A stretch of DNA of 64,000 bases from CAVOOW01 sp963697675. Its GTDB lineage: Bacteria; Actinomycetota; Actinomycetes; JACCUZ01. This document shows positions 35,708 through 44,254 of this stretch, piece by piece; the first letter of the stretch is position 1; each line of letters opens with the position of its first letter. A program made the translations under genes and the position numbers. Below the pieces are notes generated by a model. The model did no database searches and was not told the DNA's origin. It saw only the letters and a list, made by a program, of their open reading frames with translations. The stretch is taken from the NCBI GenBank assembly GCA_963697675.1, contig CAVOOW010000008.1:124001-188000 (forward strand), read 5' to 3'.

Positions 35708-37882
35708 GTGACCACCATCGTCAGCGGCCGAGTCGTGGAGACAGAGACCGGTGCCGCACTGGACGACATGCGCGTCATTGCACTTGGCGACTGGCTCCTG
35801 ACCACGGAGAAGCTCGGCGAGACGAGGACGGAGAACGGAGGCCAGTTCCGGCTCGAGGTCGACGGCGTGAACGGGACGCCGCTCGTACCCTCGTCGTTCC
35901 GGGTCCGTGTCGTCGACGTCGTCGGACGCCCGTTGACAGCGGACATCGACGTGCCCGGCACGGTCGCCACCCACGAGATGGACGACGTGAAGGTCGCCGC
36001 CGCCGACAAGGACGGGTTGCAGGTCACCAACCTGACCGGCACCGCGCAGTTCGTCAGCGACGGCAACGCGGTGCGGCTGCTGGTCGACGGCGCTGAGGCC
36101 TTCGGGCGCATCGCCGAGGACATGCAGGGCGCAAAGCAGTCAGTGAACATGGTGCAGCTCTTCTTCGCGCTTCCGGAGTACGACACGTTCCCGGCGAAGG
36201 AGGACCCAGCTCTGGTGTTCAAGTTCCTGCCACCGGACCTGGTTCCCATCGAACCGAACGACCCCAGTCATCCAGACCCGCCGGACCGCAGCGACCTCCG
36301 GCCCGAGCGGTTGCTCATCGACGTTGCTCACGCGGACGGGACCATCCGCATCCTGCTCAACGAACCCGCGTTGGGCTGGCCGGAGGGTGTGTTCTGGCTC
36401 GCCGTCCTGACCCCGCTTGCCCTGGGACTCGGGCTGGGCGGAGTCGCGGGAATCGCGGCGCTCGCCGGGGTCGGCATCGCGTTCTTCCCCATCCTGCTCG
36501 CCACGACGCTGATCGCGTACTTCGTCGAAGCGGTCCTCATCTCCTCGACGCTGGAGGACACCTCAGACGTCGAGAAGGTGACGGCCTACTTCGAGGAGGC
36601 GATCGAGGACGGTTCGGCAGGCGCCGACATCACGGTGCGGGGTCTGCGCCAGGGGCTGCCACAGAACGGGGTGCTGCACTGCAAGATGGTGATCACCGAC
36701 GAGCAGCGGGCCGTCGTCGTCGGGTCGCCCTTTTCACAGCGCTACTTCGACGCGTTCAACCACCGCATCGACGACCCGCACCGCGGCTCCAACACGAGCG
36801 ACATGGTGCACGACCTCAGCATCTCGGTCGTGGGTCCTGCCGTTCACGACCTCTTCGAGACGTTCCGGCTCTACTGGAACGAGGCCGTCGTGGAGAACGA
36901 GGAGATCGACGAGCCGGCGGCCGTCCCTCCTGAGGTCACCGACGGCGACGACCTGGTGTCGAAGGTGCAGGTCGTCCGCACCCTCAGCGGGAGACGGTTC
37001 GACAAGGAGCTGCACGGCAAGAACGAGAAGGGCATCCTCGAGTCCTACCTGAGGGCCTTCGCAACTGCCGAGAAGTACATCTACCTGGAGACCCAGTACT
37101 TCACCGACTCGGTCATCACCGATGCCTTGTGCGCGGCACTCAAGGCCAAACCGTCGCTCGAGCTCATCCTCGTCGTGCCGATCAAACCCGACGTGATCTT
37201 CTATCCCCGCAGGCAAGCCAAGCGGATCGACCAGCTGCGCGCAGCCGGCGGCGACCGGGTCGGAGTCTTCACCCGCTGGACCTACAACCACAACGTTCCC
37301 GCCGGTGCCCGGCCGTGGGTCGCGCCGGTCTACATCCACGCCAAGGGCGGGATCGTCGACGACTCGTGGGCGATCGTCGGCTCGGCCAACCTCGACGGGC
37401 TCTCGCTGGACCACAACCTGCTGCTGAGCCCACTGTCGTTCGGCGAGACGATGGCAGCGGAGCTCAACATCAGCGTGATCCCGCCGACGCCGGGCCAGCC
37501 CGCGCCGTTCGCCGAGCTGATGCGCCGTCGGCTGTTCGCGGAGCACCTCGGCCTCGTCGGCGTCGACGGGAAGCCGGACCCGGGGCACGGGGGCCTCGAC
37601 CAGCCACCAGCAGGTGGCGGCTGGCTCGGGTTGTGGCGGCCGATGGCAGCAGAGGCGCTGCGGCACGTGACCGAGGCACGGCACGAGCCGCTGAACGGCT
37701 TCGTTCTCGAATACCCCAAGGAAGACGGCGGCTGGCTCGATCGGCCCCGCAAGCACCTCAAGGCCCTCGGTGTGAACGTGAAGCTGCCCGGCGGTCTCAT
37801 CCGGGCGGTCACGGGCACGCGCGGGTTCAACTTCGGCACCGGGGAGTGGAACGCCACCCCCGAGCTGGAGGACATCAAGTGA
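35708..37882 (+). CDS. Membrane phospholipase-D-superfamily protein with N-terminal beta-sandwich
   Basis: About 724 aa. The frame is open upstream to 35501, but protein-like sequence begins at GTG 35708 (TTIVSGRVVETETGA); GTG 35699 is also possible. Residues 1-80 look like a CNA-B/carboxypeptidase-regulatory sandwich. A hydrophobic hairpin lies at about 225-280 (WLAVLTPLALGLGLGG, FFPILLATTLIAYFVEAVL). Two HKD motifs follow: HCKMVITD with VGSPFS (near 322) and HAKGGIVDD with VGSANLDG (near 541), so both catalytic halves are present. PLD enzymes cleave or transfer phosphodiesters in lipids or nucleic acids. The stop overlaps the next GTG by 4 bp. First gene of the five-gene operon. Confidence 0.85.
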   Translation: MTTIVSGRVVETETGAALDDMRVIALGDWLLTTEKLGETRTENGGQFRLEVDGVNGTPLVPSSFRVRVVDVVGRPLTADIDVPGTVATHEMDDVKVAAADKDGLQVTNLTGTAQFVSDGNAVRLLVDGAEAFGRIAEDMQGAKQSVNMVQLFFALPEYDTFPAKEDPALVFKFLPPDLVPIEPNDPSHPDPPDRSDLRPERLLIDVAHADGTIRILLNEPALGWPEGVFWLAVLTPLALGLGLGGVAGIAALAGVGIAFFPILLATTLIAYFVEAVLISSTLEDTSDVEKVTAYFEEAIEDGSAGADITVRGLRQGLPQNGVLHCKMVITDEQRAVVVGSPFSQRYFDAFNHRIDDPHRGSNTSDMVHDLSISVVGPAVHDLFETFRLYWNEAVVENEEIDEPAAVPPEVTDGDDLVSKVQVVRTLSGRRFDKELHGKNEKGILESYLRAFATAEKYIYLETQYFTDSVITDALCAALKAKPSLELILVVPIKPDVIFYPRRQAKRIDQLRAAGGDRVGVFTRWTYNHNVPAGARPWVAPVYIHAKGGIVDDSWAIVGSANLDGLSLDHNLLLSPLSFGETMAAELNISVIPPTPGQPAPFAELMRRRLFAEHLGLVGVDGKPDPGHGGLDQPPAGGGWLGLWRPMAAEALRHVTEARHEPLNGFVLEYPKEDGGWLDRPRKHLKALGVNVKLPGGLIRAVTGTRGFNFGTGEWNATPELEDIK

Positions 37883-40800
37883 GTGCCGAGCAGACGCTGC
37901 TCGCGGGCGTCGCCGGAGCGCTGACGGCCGCGGGGTCGATCGCGAAGCTCACCGACGGACCGCGGGTCCTGCTGGCCAAGCTCGGCTGGGACCTGCCCGC
38001 CGACGTCGACGACGTCGGCCTGGCCGGCCTCGACCTGGCGCGGGTCGGGACGCGGCTGACGACGTGGTCGACCGTGGCCGGTGATCCCGAGGCATCGACC
38101 GATGACCAGGTCGCCGCCCTCGCCGACCTCGCGGAAGCTGTGATCGATGCCCTTGCCGACCTAGCTGATCTCCAGCTGCAGGCACCGCAGGACTACCTGG
38201 ACCGCACGCAGATCAAGGACGAGTTCCTGACCCGGCTGCTCGACCTCTACCTCATCCAGGCAGCCGCCGTGGCGTCGCGGCCGATGTTCGACGTCGGCGT
38301 TCTGCTCGGCTGGTTCGAGCTCAAGCGCTTCGAGGCCGACCCTTCGATCAGGCAGGTGGCCCACCTCCGCCACATCGTGCACTGGGACCGCGTCCCCACT
38401 CTGTTCACCGATCCGTCGGGGCTGCTTCGGGAGACCTACGGCTGGGGCACGGCGACGTTCGACTCCTCCGCTCTCGTGACCAACCTCGGTGCCGTCCTGC
38501 AACATGTCGCGTCCGATGTGCGGCACCGCGACCTGCCGGCCATCCCGCTGTCCCGCATCCACGGCGGGTCCCCGCCCGACGGGCCGCCGCAACCCCAGCT
38601 GCTCCTCCCGCTGCTGGGGTCGGGCGGCGAGCTGTCCGGGGAGATCGGCCTGTCCGTCTTCGGCTTGCCACCGACCGCCCCTGCCGCGACGGACGGCGGG
38701 ATAGGCGTTGCGCCGTACGCTGACGCAACGACGACTGTGCGCATAGCCCTCTCCTCCACGGTTTCGCTGGGCTTGTCGGCCGACGCCGACCTCGGCGGTG
38801 GCACCGCTCTCGTGCTTCGGCCCGGCACCGACCCCGTGCTGCGCACCGGGCTGAACCTGCCCGACACGACGATCGGTGGGCCGGGCGCCAACGTGCACGT
38901 CGACCTCACGGCGACCACTCCGCCGGGCCAGCCGAGGATGACCCTGCTCTCCGCCACCGGTGTGCTGGTGGATGCGACGACCCTCGCGCTCGAAATCACC
39001 GTGCTGGTCGACGGCGCCGGCGCGGACGCCGGCCTGCAGGCCTCGATCAAGGGCGGCCGGCTCAGCCTCAAGCCCGAGGGCATCCCGTTCCTCGACTCGG
39101 TGCTGCCCGCCGACGGGCTCGAGGTCGATCTCGACATCGACATCGCGTGGTCGCACCGCGGCGGCGTGCGGATCGGCGGGCGCGCCGAGCTGAAGACGAC
39201 CCTTGCCGTCGGCCGCGACATCGGGCCCCTCACCATCGACCTGATCGAGATCGCGTTGGCGGCGGGCGGCGACGGCCTCGCGCTGCGTGCGGGCATCGGA
39301 GCCACCGTCAACCTCGGGCCGCTGCACCTGTCCATGGCCGGCATGGGTGTGCGCGCAGCGATCGTCCCCGGCCCGGGTGCGCTCGGATCGGCCGACCTGG
39401 TCCTCGGCATGACGCCACCCGACGCGATCGGCATCTCGGTCGATGCCGCAGTCGTCTCCGGCGGCGGGTTCCTCGGCATCGACCCGGACGGGCACACCTA
39501 CGTCGGCGTGCTGGAGCTGAAGGTCGGCGTCATCGCCGTGAAGGCCATCGGCATCCTCGACACCCGGGCGCCGGGCGACCCGGGCTGGTCGTTGCTCCTG
39601 TTGCTGTTCGCGCAGTTCGGCGAGCCGGTGCCGCTCGGGCTCGGCTTCAGCCTGACCGGCGTCGGCGGCATCGTCGGGCTCAACGTCGGTGTCGCACCCG
39701 ACCAGCTCCGAGCGGCGATGGGCAGCAACGCGTTCGACGACGTGCTCTTCCCCGCCGACCCGGTCGCTGGAGCGCCACGCATCATCAGCCGGCTGCGGAC
39801 CTTCTTCCCGCAGACTCCTGGCGCACTCGTCATCGGACCAGCGGTCGAGATCACCTGGGGAGGCGAGGCCCCCCTCGTCACCGCGCGGCTGGCGATCCTG
39901 ATCCAGTTCGCCCACGCGCTCGACTCCGCACCTGCGCGGTTCGACCGCCTCGTCGTGCTCGGAACCGTCAGCGCCATCGCGCCACCCGGCGACCTGTCGG
40001 TGCCGCCCACGATCAAGCTCGTCGCCGACCTGCTCGGCAACTATGACGCGCAGAGCGGCCTGCTCGCGATCGACGCACAGCTGCGGGACTCGGTGATCGC
40101 CGGCGTCGCCGTCGGTGGCACCGTGATCGTGCGCGTGGGCCTGGGTGCCGTGCCGGCGTTCGCCGTCTCGGCTGGCGGCTTCCACCCGGACTTCACCGAC
40201 CTGCCGCCGCTGCTGCCGGCCCGTATCGACCGCGTGTCACTGACCTGGAAAGCAGGGTCGAGTGCGGATATTTCCCTTGCGCTGCAAGGCTATGTCGCCC
40301 TGACTGCCGGCACCGTGCAGCTCGGTGCGCTGTTCCAGCTGGTCGCCAAGATCGGCTCCGTGTCACTGGAGGGCATGCTCGGCTTCGATCTCCTGATCGC
40401 GGAGGACCGGTCGTTCAGCGCGCACATCGTCGGCCGCGTCAGCATCAAGTATCGCGGGCACCGGCTGGCCGGCATCGGCCTCGACATGGTGCTCAGCCGG
40501 TCGGCGGATCACATCTGGCGGGTCCGCGGGACGGCGACGTTCTCGATCCTGTGGTGGGACATCGACGTCGACTTCGACGACTCCTGGGGCGCAGCGGCCA
40601 GCCTGCCCGGCACGACCTTCGGGCTTGCCGACGCGATCCGTACGGCGCTGTCCGACCCGGCGCACTGGACCCCGGCCCTCCCCCGCGACGGCGAGAGCCT
40701 CGCCACCCTCACCTCCTCCGGATCGGCGGTGCTCGCGCACCCGCTCGGACAGCTCCGCATCGCGCAGCAGGTCGCTCCGCTCGACCTCGCGCTCGACCAC

Positions 40801-41340
40801 CTCGACGACGCGCAGATCGCCGGCCCGACACGGATGAGTGTCCTCACCGTTCACGTCGGACCCGACACCCGGCAACCTCAACCCACGCAGGACCCGTTCA
40901 CCCGGTCTCGCTTCCAGCACCTCAGCGACGAGCAGAAGCTGTCGGCGCGCTCGTTCGAGTCGATGCCGTCCGGTGTCGTGGTCGGCTCCGACAGCTTCAC
41001 CACTTCCACCGGCATCGGTGTCGGCGCCGGTCACGAAACGATCCGGCTCGGACCGCTGGGCGTGCCCCCGCCCCCACCTCCGCCCCCGATGCCGCTGCCT
41101 GCCGAGTGGCTCACCTGGCAGCTGAGCCTTTCCGCGGCCGCGAGCAGCCCGCTGCGCCTCCGGTCAAACCTGCGACCCACGACCGACATGTCGTTGGGCG
41201 TGCTGCCGCAGTCCTACGCAGCCGTGCTGCCCGGGACCCTTCAGGTGCAGCCGCTGGACCCGGCCGTCACCCGCTGCCTCCCGCTCGCCGAGCAGGCGGC
41301 ACCCGGGCTGCGCATCCTCGAAAGCCATGAGGTGGGGTGA
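37879..41340 (+). CDS. Very large DUF6603-like protein, 1153 aa
   Basis: GTG 37879 overlaps the PLD-like stop. The first 270 residues are helical (LDLYLIQAAAVASRPMFDVG). From about 270 to 960 a long series of amphipathic strands dominates (LNLPDTTIGGPGANVHVDL, LHLSMAGMGVRAAIVPGP, IGISVDAAVVSGGGFLGID, HTYVGVLELKVGVIAVKA, GLGFSLTGVGGIVGLNVG), recalling DUF6603 as I remember it and, structurally, a beta-solenoid or barrel-like lipid-handling surface. A Pro8 run lies near residue 1058. No signal peptide or enzyme motif. The function of DUF6603 is unknown to me. The stop overlaps the next gene's start. Confidence 0.75.
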   Translation: MSAEQTLLAGVAGALTAAGSIAKLTDGPRVLLAKLGWDLPADVDDVGLAGLDLARVGTRLTTWSTVAGDPEASTDDQVAALADLAEAVIDALADLADLQLQAPQDYLDRTQIKDEFLTRLLDLYLIQAAAVASRPMFDVGVLLGWFELKRFEADPSIRQVAHLRHIVHWDRVPTLFTDPSGLLRETYGWGTATFDSSALVTNLGAVLQHVASDVRHRDLPAIPLSRIHGGSPPDGPPQPQLLLPLLGSGGELSGEIGLSVFGLPPTAPAATDGGIGVAPYADATTTVRIALSSTVSLGLSADADLGGGTALVLRPGTDPVLRTGLNLPDTTIGGPGANVHVDLTATTPPGQPRMTLLSATGVLVDATTLALEITVLVDGAGADAGLQASIKGGRLSLKPEGIPFLDSVLPADGLEVDLDIDIAWSHRGGVRIGGRAELKTTLAVGRDIGPLTIDLIEIALAAGGDGLALRAGIGATVNLGPLHLSMAGMGVRAAIVPGPGALGSADLVLGMTPPDAIGISVDAAVVSGGGFLGIDPDGHTYVGVLELKVGVIAVKAIGILDTRAPGDPGWSLLLLLFAQFGEPVPLGLGFSLTGVGGIVGLNVGVAPDQLRAAMGSNAFDDVLFPADPVAGAPRIISRLRTFFPQTPGALVIGPAVEITWGGEAPLVTARLAILIQFAHALDSAPARFDRLVVLGTVSAIAPPGDLSVPPTIKLVADLLGNYDAQSGLLAIDAQLRDSVIAGVAVGGTVIVRVGLGAVPAFAVSAGGFHPDFTDLPPLLPARIDRVSLTWKAGSSADISLALQGYVALTAGTVQLGALFQLVAKIGSVSLEGMLGFDLLIAEDRSFSAHIVGRVSIKYRGHRLAGIGLDMVLSRSADHIWRVRGTATFSILWWDIDVDFDDSWGAAASLPGTTFGLADAIRTALSDPAHWTPALPRDGESLATLTSSGSAVLAHPLGQLRIAQQVAPLDLALDHLDDAQIAGPTRMSVLTVHVGPDTRQPQPTQDPFTRSRFQHLSDEQKLSARSFESMPSGVVVGSDSFTTSTGIGVGAGHETIRLGPLGVPPPPPPPPMPLPAEWLTWQLSLSAAASSPLRLRSNLRPTTDMSLGVLPQSYAAVLPGTLQVQPLDPAVTRCLPLAEQAAPGLRILESHEVG

Positions 41341-44243
41341 TGACCTCGGCCTACCGCTTCCTGCCGTGGACCCGACGCGGCCTCGCCGCGTCGATCGCCG
41401 GCCCGGACACGGACGGCGCACTGCCGGCCCGGGCTGCTCTCACCGTCGCTCTCGACCTGAGCGACGGGACGTCCGCGAGCGGGTTGGTCGAGCTGCACGG
41501 TCCCGGCGATGTCACCGGACTGGACCCGCGGGTCATCCTGCGCAGCGACCCGCGACCCGGAGCGGTCGCCGTCGAGCCTAACTATCTCGCCGTCGTCGAG
41601 TTCGACCCTCCGGACCTGCCGTGGCTGTTCACCCCCGCCGCACCGGGGGCGCAGGACCGGCTGCGGCCGTGGTGCGTGCTCGTCGTCGTGCGGGCACGCG
41701 ACGGGATCACCATCGAGTACGGCGGCGGCGCGCTGCTGCCCGTGCTGGCGATCACCGACCCGGCCGATGCGAGAGCCGAGCTGCCCGACCTCGCGGAGTC
41801 ATGGGCGTGGGCACACGCGCAGATCGTGTACGACGACGGTGGTCCGCTCGACATCGCGGCAGATCTGCGCACCCGGCCGGTCGCCAACCTGAGCCGACTG
41901 GTCTGCCCCCGACGGCTCGAGCCCGACACCACGTACCTCGCCTGCGTCGTCCCGGCGTTCGCGCACGGCGTGCAACGCGGCCTCGGCCTGCCCGTTGAAG
42001 GCGCGCAGACGGCGGCGGCCTGGGACGTCACTGTGGACGCTGCCGTCCGGCTGCCCGTCTATCACCACTGGCAGTTCTCGACGGGGCCTGACGGCGACAT
42101 CGAGTCACTGGCCGCCGCACTGACCGCCGTCCCGGCGGCACCGGACCTCGGCAAGGTCGCGGTCTACCTCGGCAGCGGCGACCCGGGGCTGGCCGACCTC
42201 GACCCGCGCGCCCCCGGATCGGTGATAGCGGTCCGCGGCGCGCTGGTGGCACCGGCGCCCGCCGCCCCGGACCCGGCAGACCCGCCACAGCCACCACCCC
42301 CGCCGGAGCCGGAGCAGGACCCGCGGGTCGGCCAGGTGCTCCGGGCCCGGGTGGACGAGGCGCGGCAGTCCGGCACGCTCGGTCCTCCGCTGTACGGCGA
42401 GTGGCACCTCGACGTCCACGCCGTGCCCGACTCCGGTTGGCTGGCCGAGGCGAACGCCGAGGCCCAGCACCGCATCGTCGCGGGCGTCGGAGCGGCCGTC
42501 GTGCGAGCCCAGCAGGAGCAGCTCGTGCAGGCGGCGTGGGACCAGGTCGGAGACCTCCCCTCGGCCAACGAGCTGTTCAACCGTGGGGTGCTGTCCGGAC
42601 ACGCCGCCTCCAGCGTCGTCGACCGCCACCTCGCCGGGCTGCCGACCGGGCGCGCCGCCCAGCTGACCCGCAGCTGGCAGGAGCGGGTGTCGACTCCGGA
42701 CAGCGGCCCCGACGACCCGAGCGTGGACGGCACGATCGCCGCGTCCAGCCTGCCCCGTGCGCTGATGTCCGGTGCCTATCGCCGACTGTCCGCAGCTCGC
42801 CGCCCGGCCGCCCGGCGGGCGAGCCAGAGCGGGCTGACCAGGCAGCGGACGTTGCTCGACTTCGACGCGGGCGATGTCCTTGCGCTCGACTCGTCCGCGC
42901 CGGTGCCGGGCGCACTCGATGCGCTCGAGGCAGCGACCACCATCCCGCTGCCGGCGGGAGGCGACGACGACACCCCGGTGAGCCTGCACGCGTTGGGCCT
43001 CCCGGGCACGACGACCCTGGCGCGGGCACGTGCGCTGCAGCAGGCGGCCCGGTCGGGCGAGGTGACCGCCATCGCACTCGGCGGCGAGGTAGGCGCCGGG
43101 CGGCTGCACGTCCGGGACGAGTTCGACCCGGTGGTCGAGGGGCCGATGTCGACCGACACCTCCGGTGCCGCGCAGCTGTTCCAGCAGGCGTGGGCGGTGC
43201 TGCAGGCCCACGTCAACGAGGCGCCGCCGGAGCTGACCTTCCTCTCTGCCGGGCTCGAGGGCTTGCAGCAGACCGTCATGGAACGGGCCGCTCCGACCAG
43301 AACCATCCCCCGGCGGCTCGGCGACCGGCTGGTGGGCAGCGACGAGGCGGACGACCCGCCGCCCATGAGCGGTCTGAAGCCGATCGGGGACGGCGACGTC
43401 CCGTCCTCGGTCATCGCCTACCCGCTGATCGTCAGCCCGGTGGCCACGATGGTCGACGCGTTGCCGGGCTCCTGGTTGCTGCCCGGCGTCGAGGGCGTCG
43501 CGCAGAACACCGTGACCCTGCTGGAGACCAATCCGGCGTTCGTCTCCAGCTGCCTGCTCGGTGCCAACCAGGAGCTGAACGCCGAGCTGCTGTGGCGCGA
43601 GTTCCCCACCGACCGGCGCGGCACGTCGTTGCGCCGGTTCTGGGACCGCCGCAACGGGGCGGACGACATCGAACCGATCAACAGGTGGGCCCCGGTCGCC
43701 ACGCTCGACGACCTGGCGGCAACCACCGGCGAGGGCGAGCTGGTGCTCGTGCTTCGCGGGCAGCTGTTGCTGCGCTATCCGGACATCGTGATCTACGCCG
43801 TCGCCGGCGACCTCCAGGGACCGCACGACGACGACCCGAACGCCGTCGTGCTGCCGGTGTTTGCGGGACGCACCGGAGCGGACGTCAGCTTCGTCGGGTT
43901 CCCGATCAACCGCGCCGACGCCGAGGCGGCCCAGATGTGGTTCATCCTCCAGCAGCAGGCGGCCGCGCCCCGCTTCGGTTTCGACGTGTCCCGCGACCCC
44001 GCGAAGCCGATGGTCAGCTGGGACGACGTCGTCTGGGACGATCTCGACGTCGCACCCGGCGCGCACCTGTCGGCGACGTCCGGGCCGGTCACCGCGCTCG
44101 ACCTGCTGATCGGTGGGGTCGGCGCGGGATCGGCGGCCCAGCACGGGTTCGGACCGAGCAGCGCCGAGATCGCCGCCGCCACCCTGCAACGCCCGATCAG
44201 GGTGGCGATCCATATCTCCCGGCTCCTGAGCCCGCCGGCCTGA
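41337..44243 (+). CDS. Large protein of unknown function, 968 aa
   Basis: GTG 41337 (overlapping the previous stop as GTGA) or ATG 41340 starts TSAYRFLPWTRRGLAASI. No domain recognised. The first 240 residues are beta-rich (YLAVVEFDPPDLPWLFTPA, RLRPWCVLVVVR, VYHHWQFSTGPDGDIESLA). A Pro/Glu-rich linker (PPQPPPPPEPEQDPR) lies near 320, then LGPPLYGEWHLDVHAVP and a helical stretch (VRAQQEQLVQAAWDQVGDL). The last third has LIVSPVATMVDALPGSWLL, GANQELNAELLWREFPTD, FWDRRNGADDIEPI and LVLVLRGQLLLRYPDIVIYA, dense and conserved-looking. No TM or signal peptide. The next gene begins 11 bp after the stop. Confidence 0.75.
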   Translation: MMTSAYRFLPWTRRGLAASIAGPDTDGALPARAALTVALDLSDGTSASGLVELHGPGDVTGLDPRVILRSDPRPGAVAVEPNYLAVVEFDPPDLPWLFTPAAPGAQDRLRPWCVLVVVRARDGITIEYGGGALLPVLAITDPADARAELPDLAESWAWAHAQIVYDDGGPLDIAADLRTRPVANLSRLVCPRRLEPDTTYLACVVPAFAHGVQRGLGLPVEGAQTAAAWDVTVDAAVRLPVYHHWQFSTGPDGDIESLAAALTAVPAAPDLGKVAVYLGSGDPGLADLDPRAPGSVIAVRGALVAPAPAAPDPADPPQPPPPPEPEQDPRVGQVLRARVDEARQSGTLGPPLYGEWHLDVHAVPDSGWLAEANAEAQHRIVAGVGAAVVRAQQEQLVQAAWDQVGDLPSANELFNRGVLSGHAASSVVDRHLAGLPTGRAAQLTRSWQERVSTPDSGPDDPSVDGTIAASSLPRALMSGAYRRLSAARRPAARRASQSGLTRQRTLLDFDAGDVLALDSSAPVPGALDALEAATTIPLPAGGDDDTPVSLHALGLPGTTTLARARALQQAARSGEVTAIALGGEVGAGRLHVRDEFDPVVEGPMSTDTSGAAQLFQQAWAVLQAHVNEAPPELTFLSAGLEGLQQTVMERAAPTRTIPRRLGDRLVGSDEADDPPPMSGLKPIGDGDVPSSVIAYPLIVSPVATMVDALPGSWLLPGVEGVAQNTVTLLETNPAFVSSCLLGANQELNAELLWREFPTDRRGTSLRRFWDRRNGADDIEPINRWAPVATLDDLAATTGEGELVLVLRGQLLLRYPDIVIYAVAGDLQGPHDDDPNAVVLPVFAGRTGADVSFVGFPINRADAEAAQMWFILQQQAAAPRFGFDVSRDPAKPMVSWDDVVWDDLDVAPGAHLSATSGPVTALDLLIGGVGAGSAAQHGFGPSSAEIAAATLQRPIRVAIHISRLLSPPA

Positions 44244-44254
44244 CGGGGGACGAC

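Noticed and set aside
38161..40185. Long antisense ORF (674 aa) within the DUF6603-like gene
   Set aside because: High-GC shadow: low-complexity Asp/Arg/Gly composition and no motif, while the plus-strand frame has strong protein character.
42401..44254. Extending the 1432-aa protein upstream to 42401
   Set aside because: The extension overlaps the 968-aa gene in another frame and looks like high-GC shadow sequence; GTG 44255 with GGGGGAC is the sensible start.
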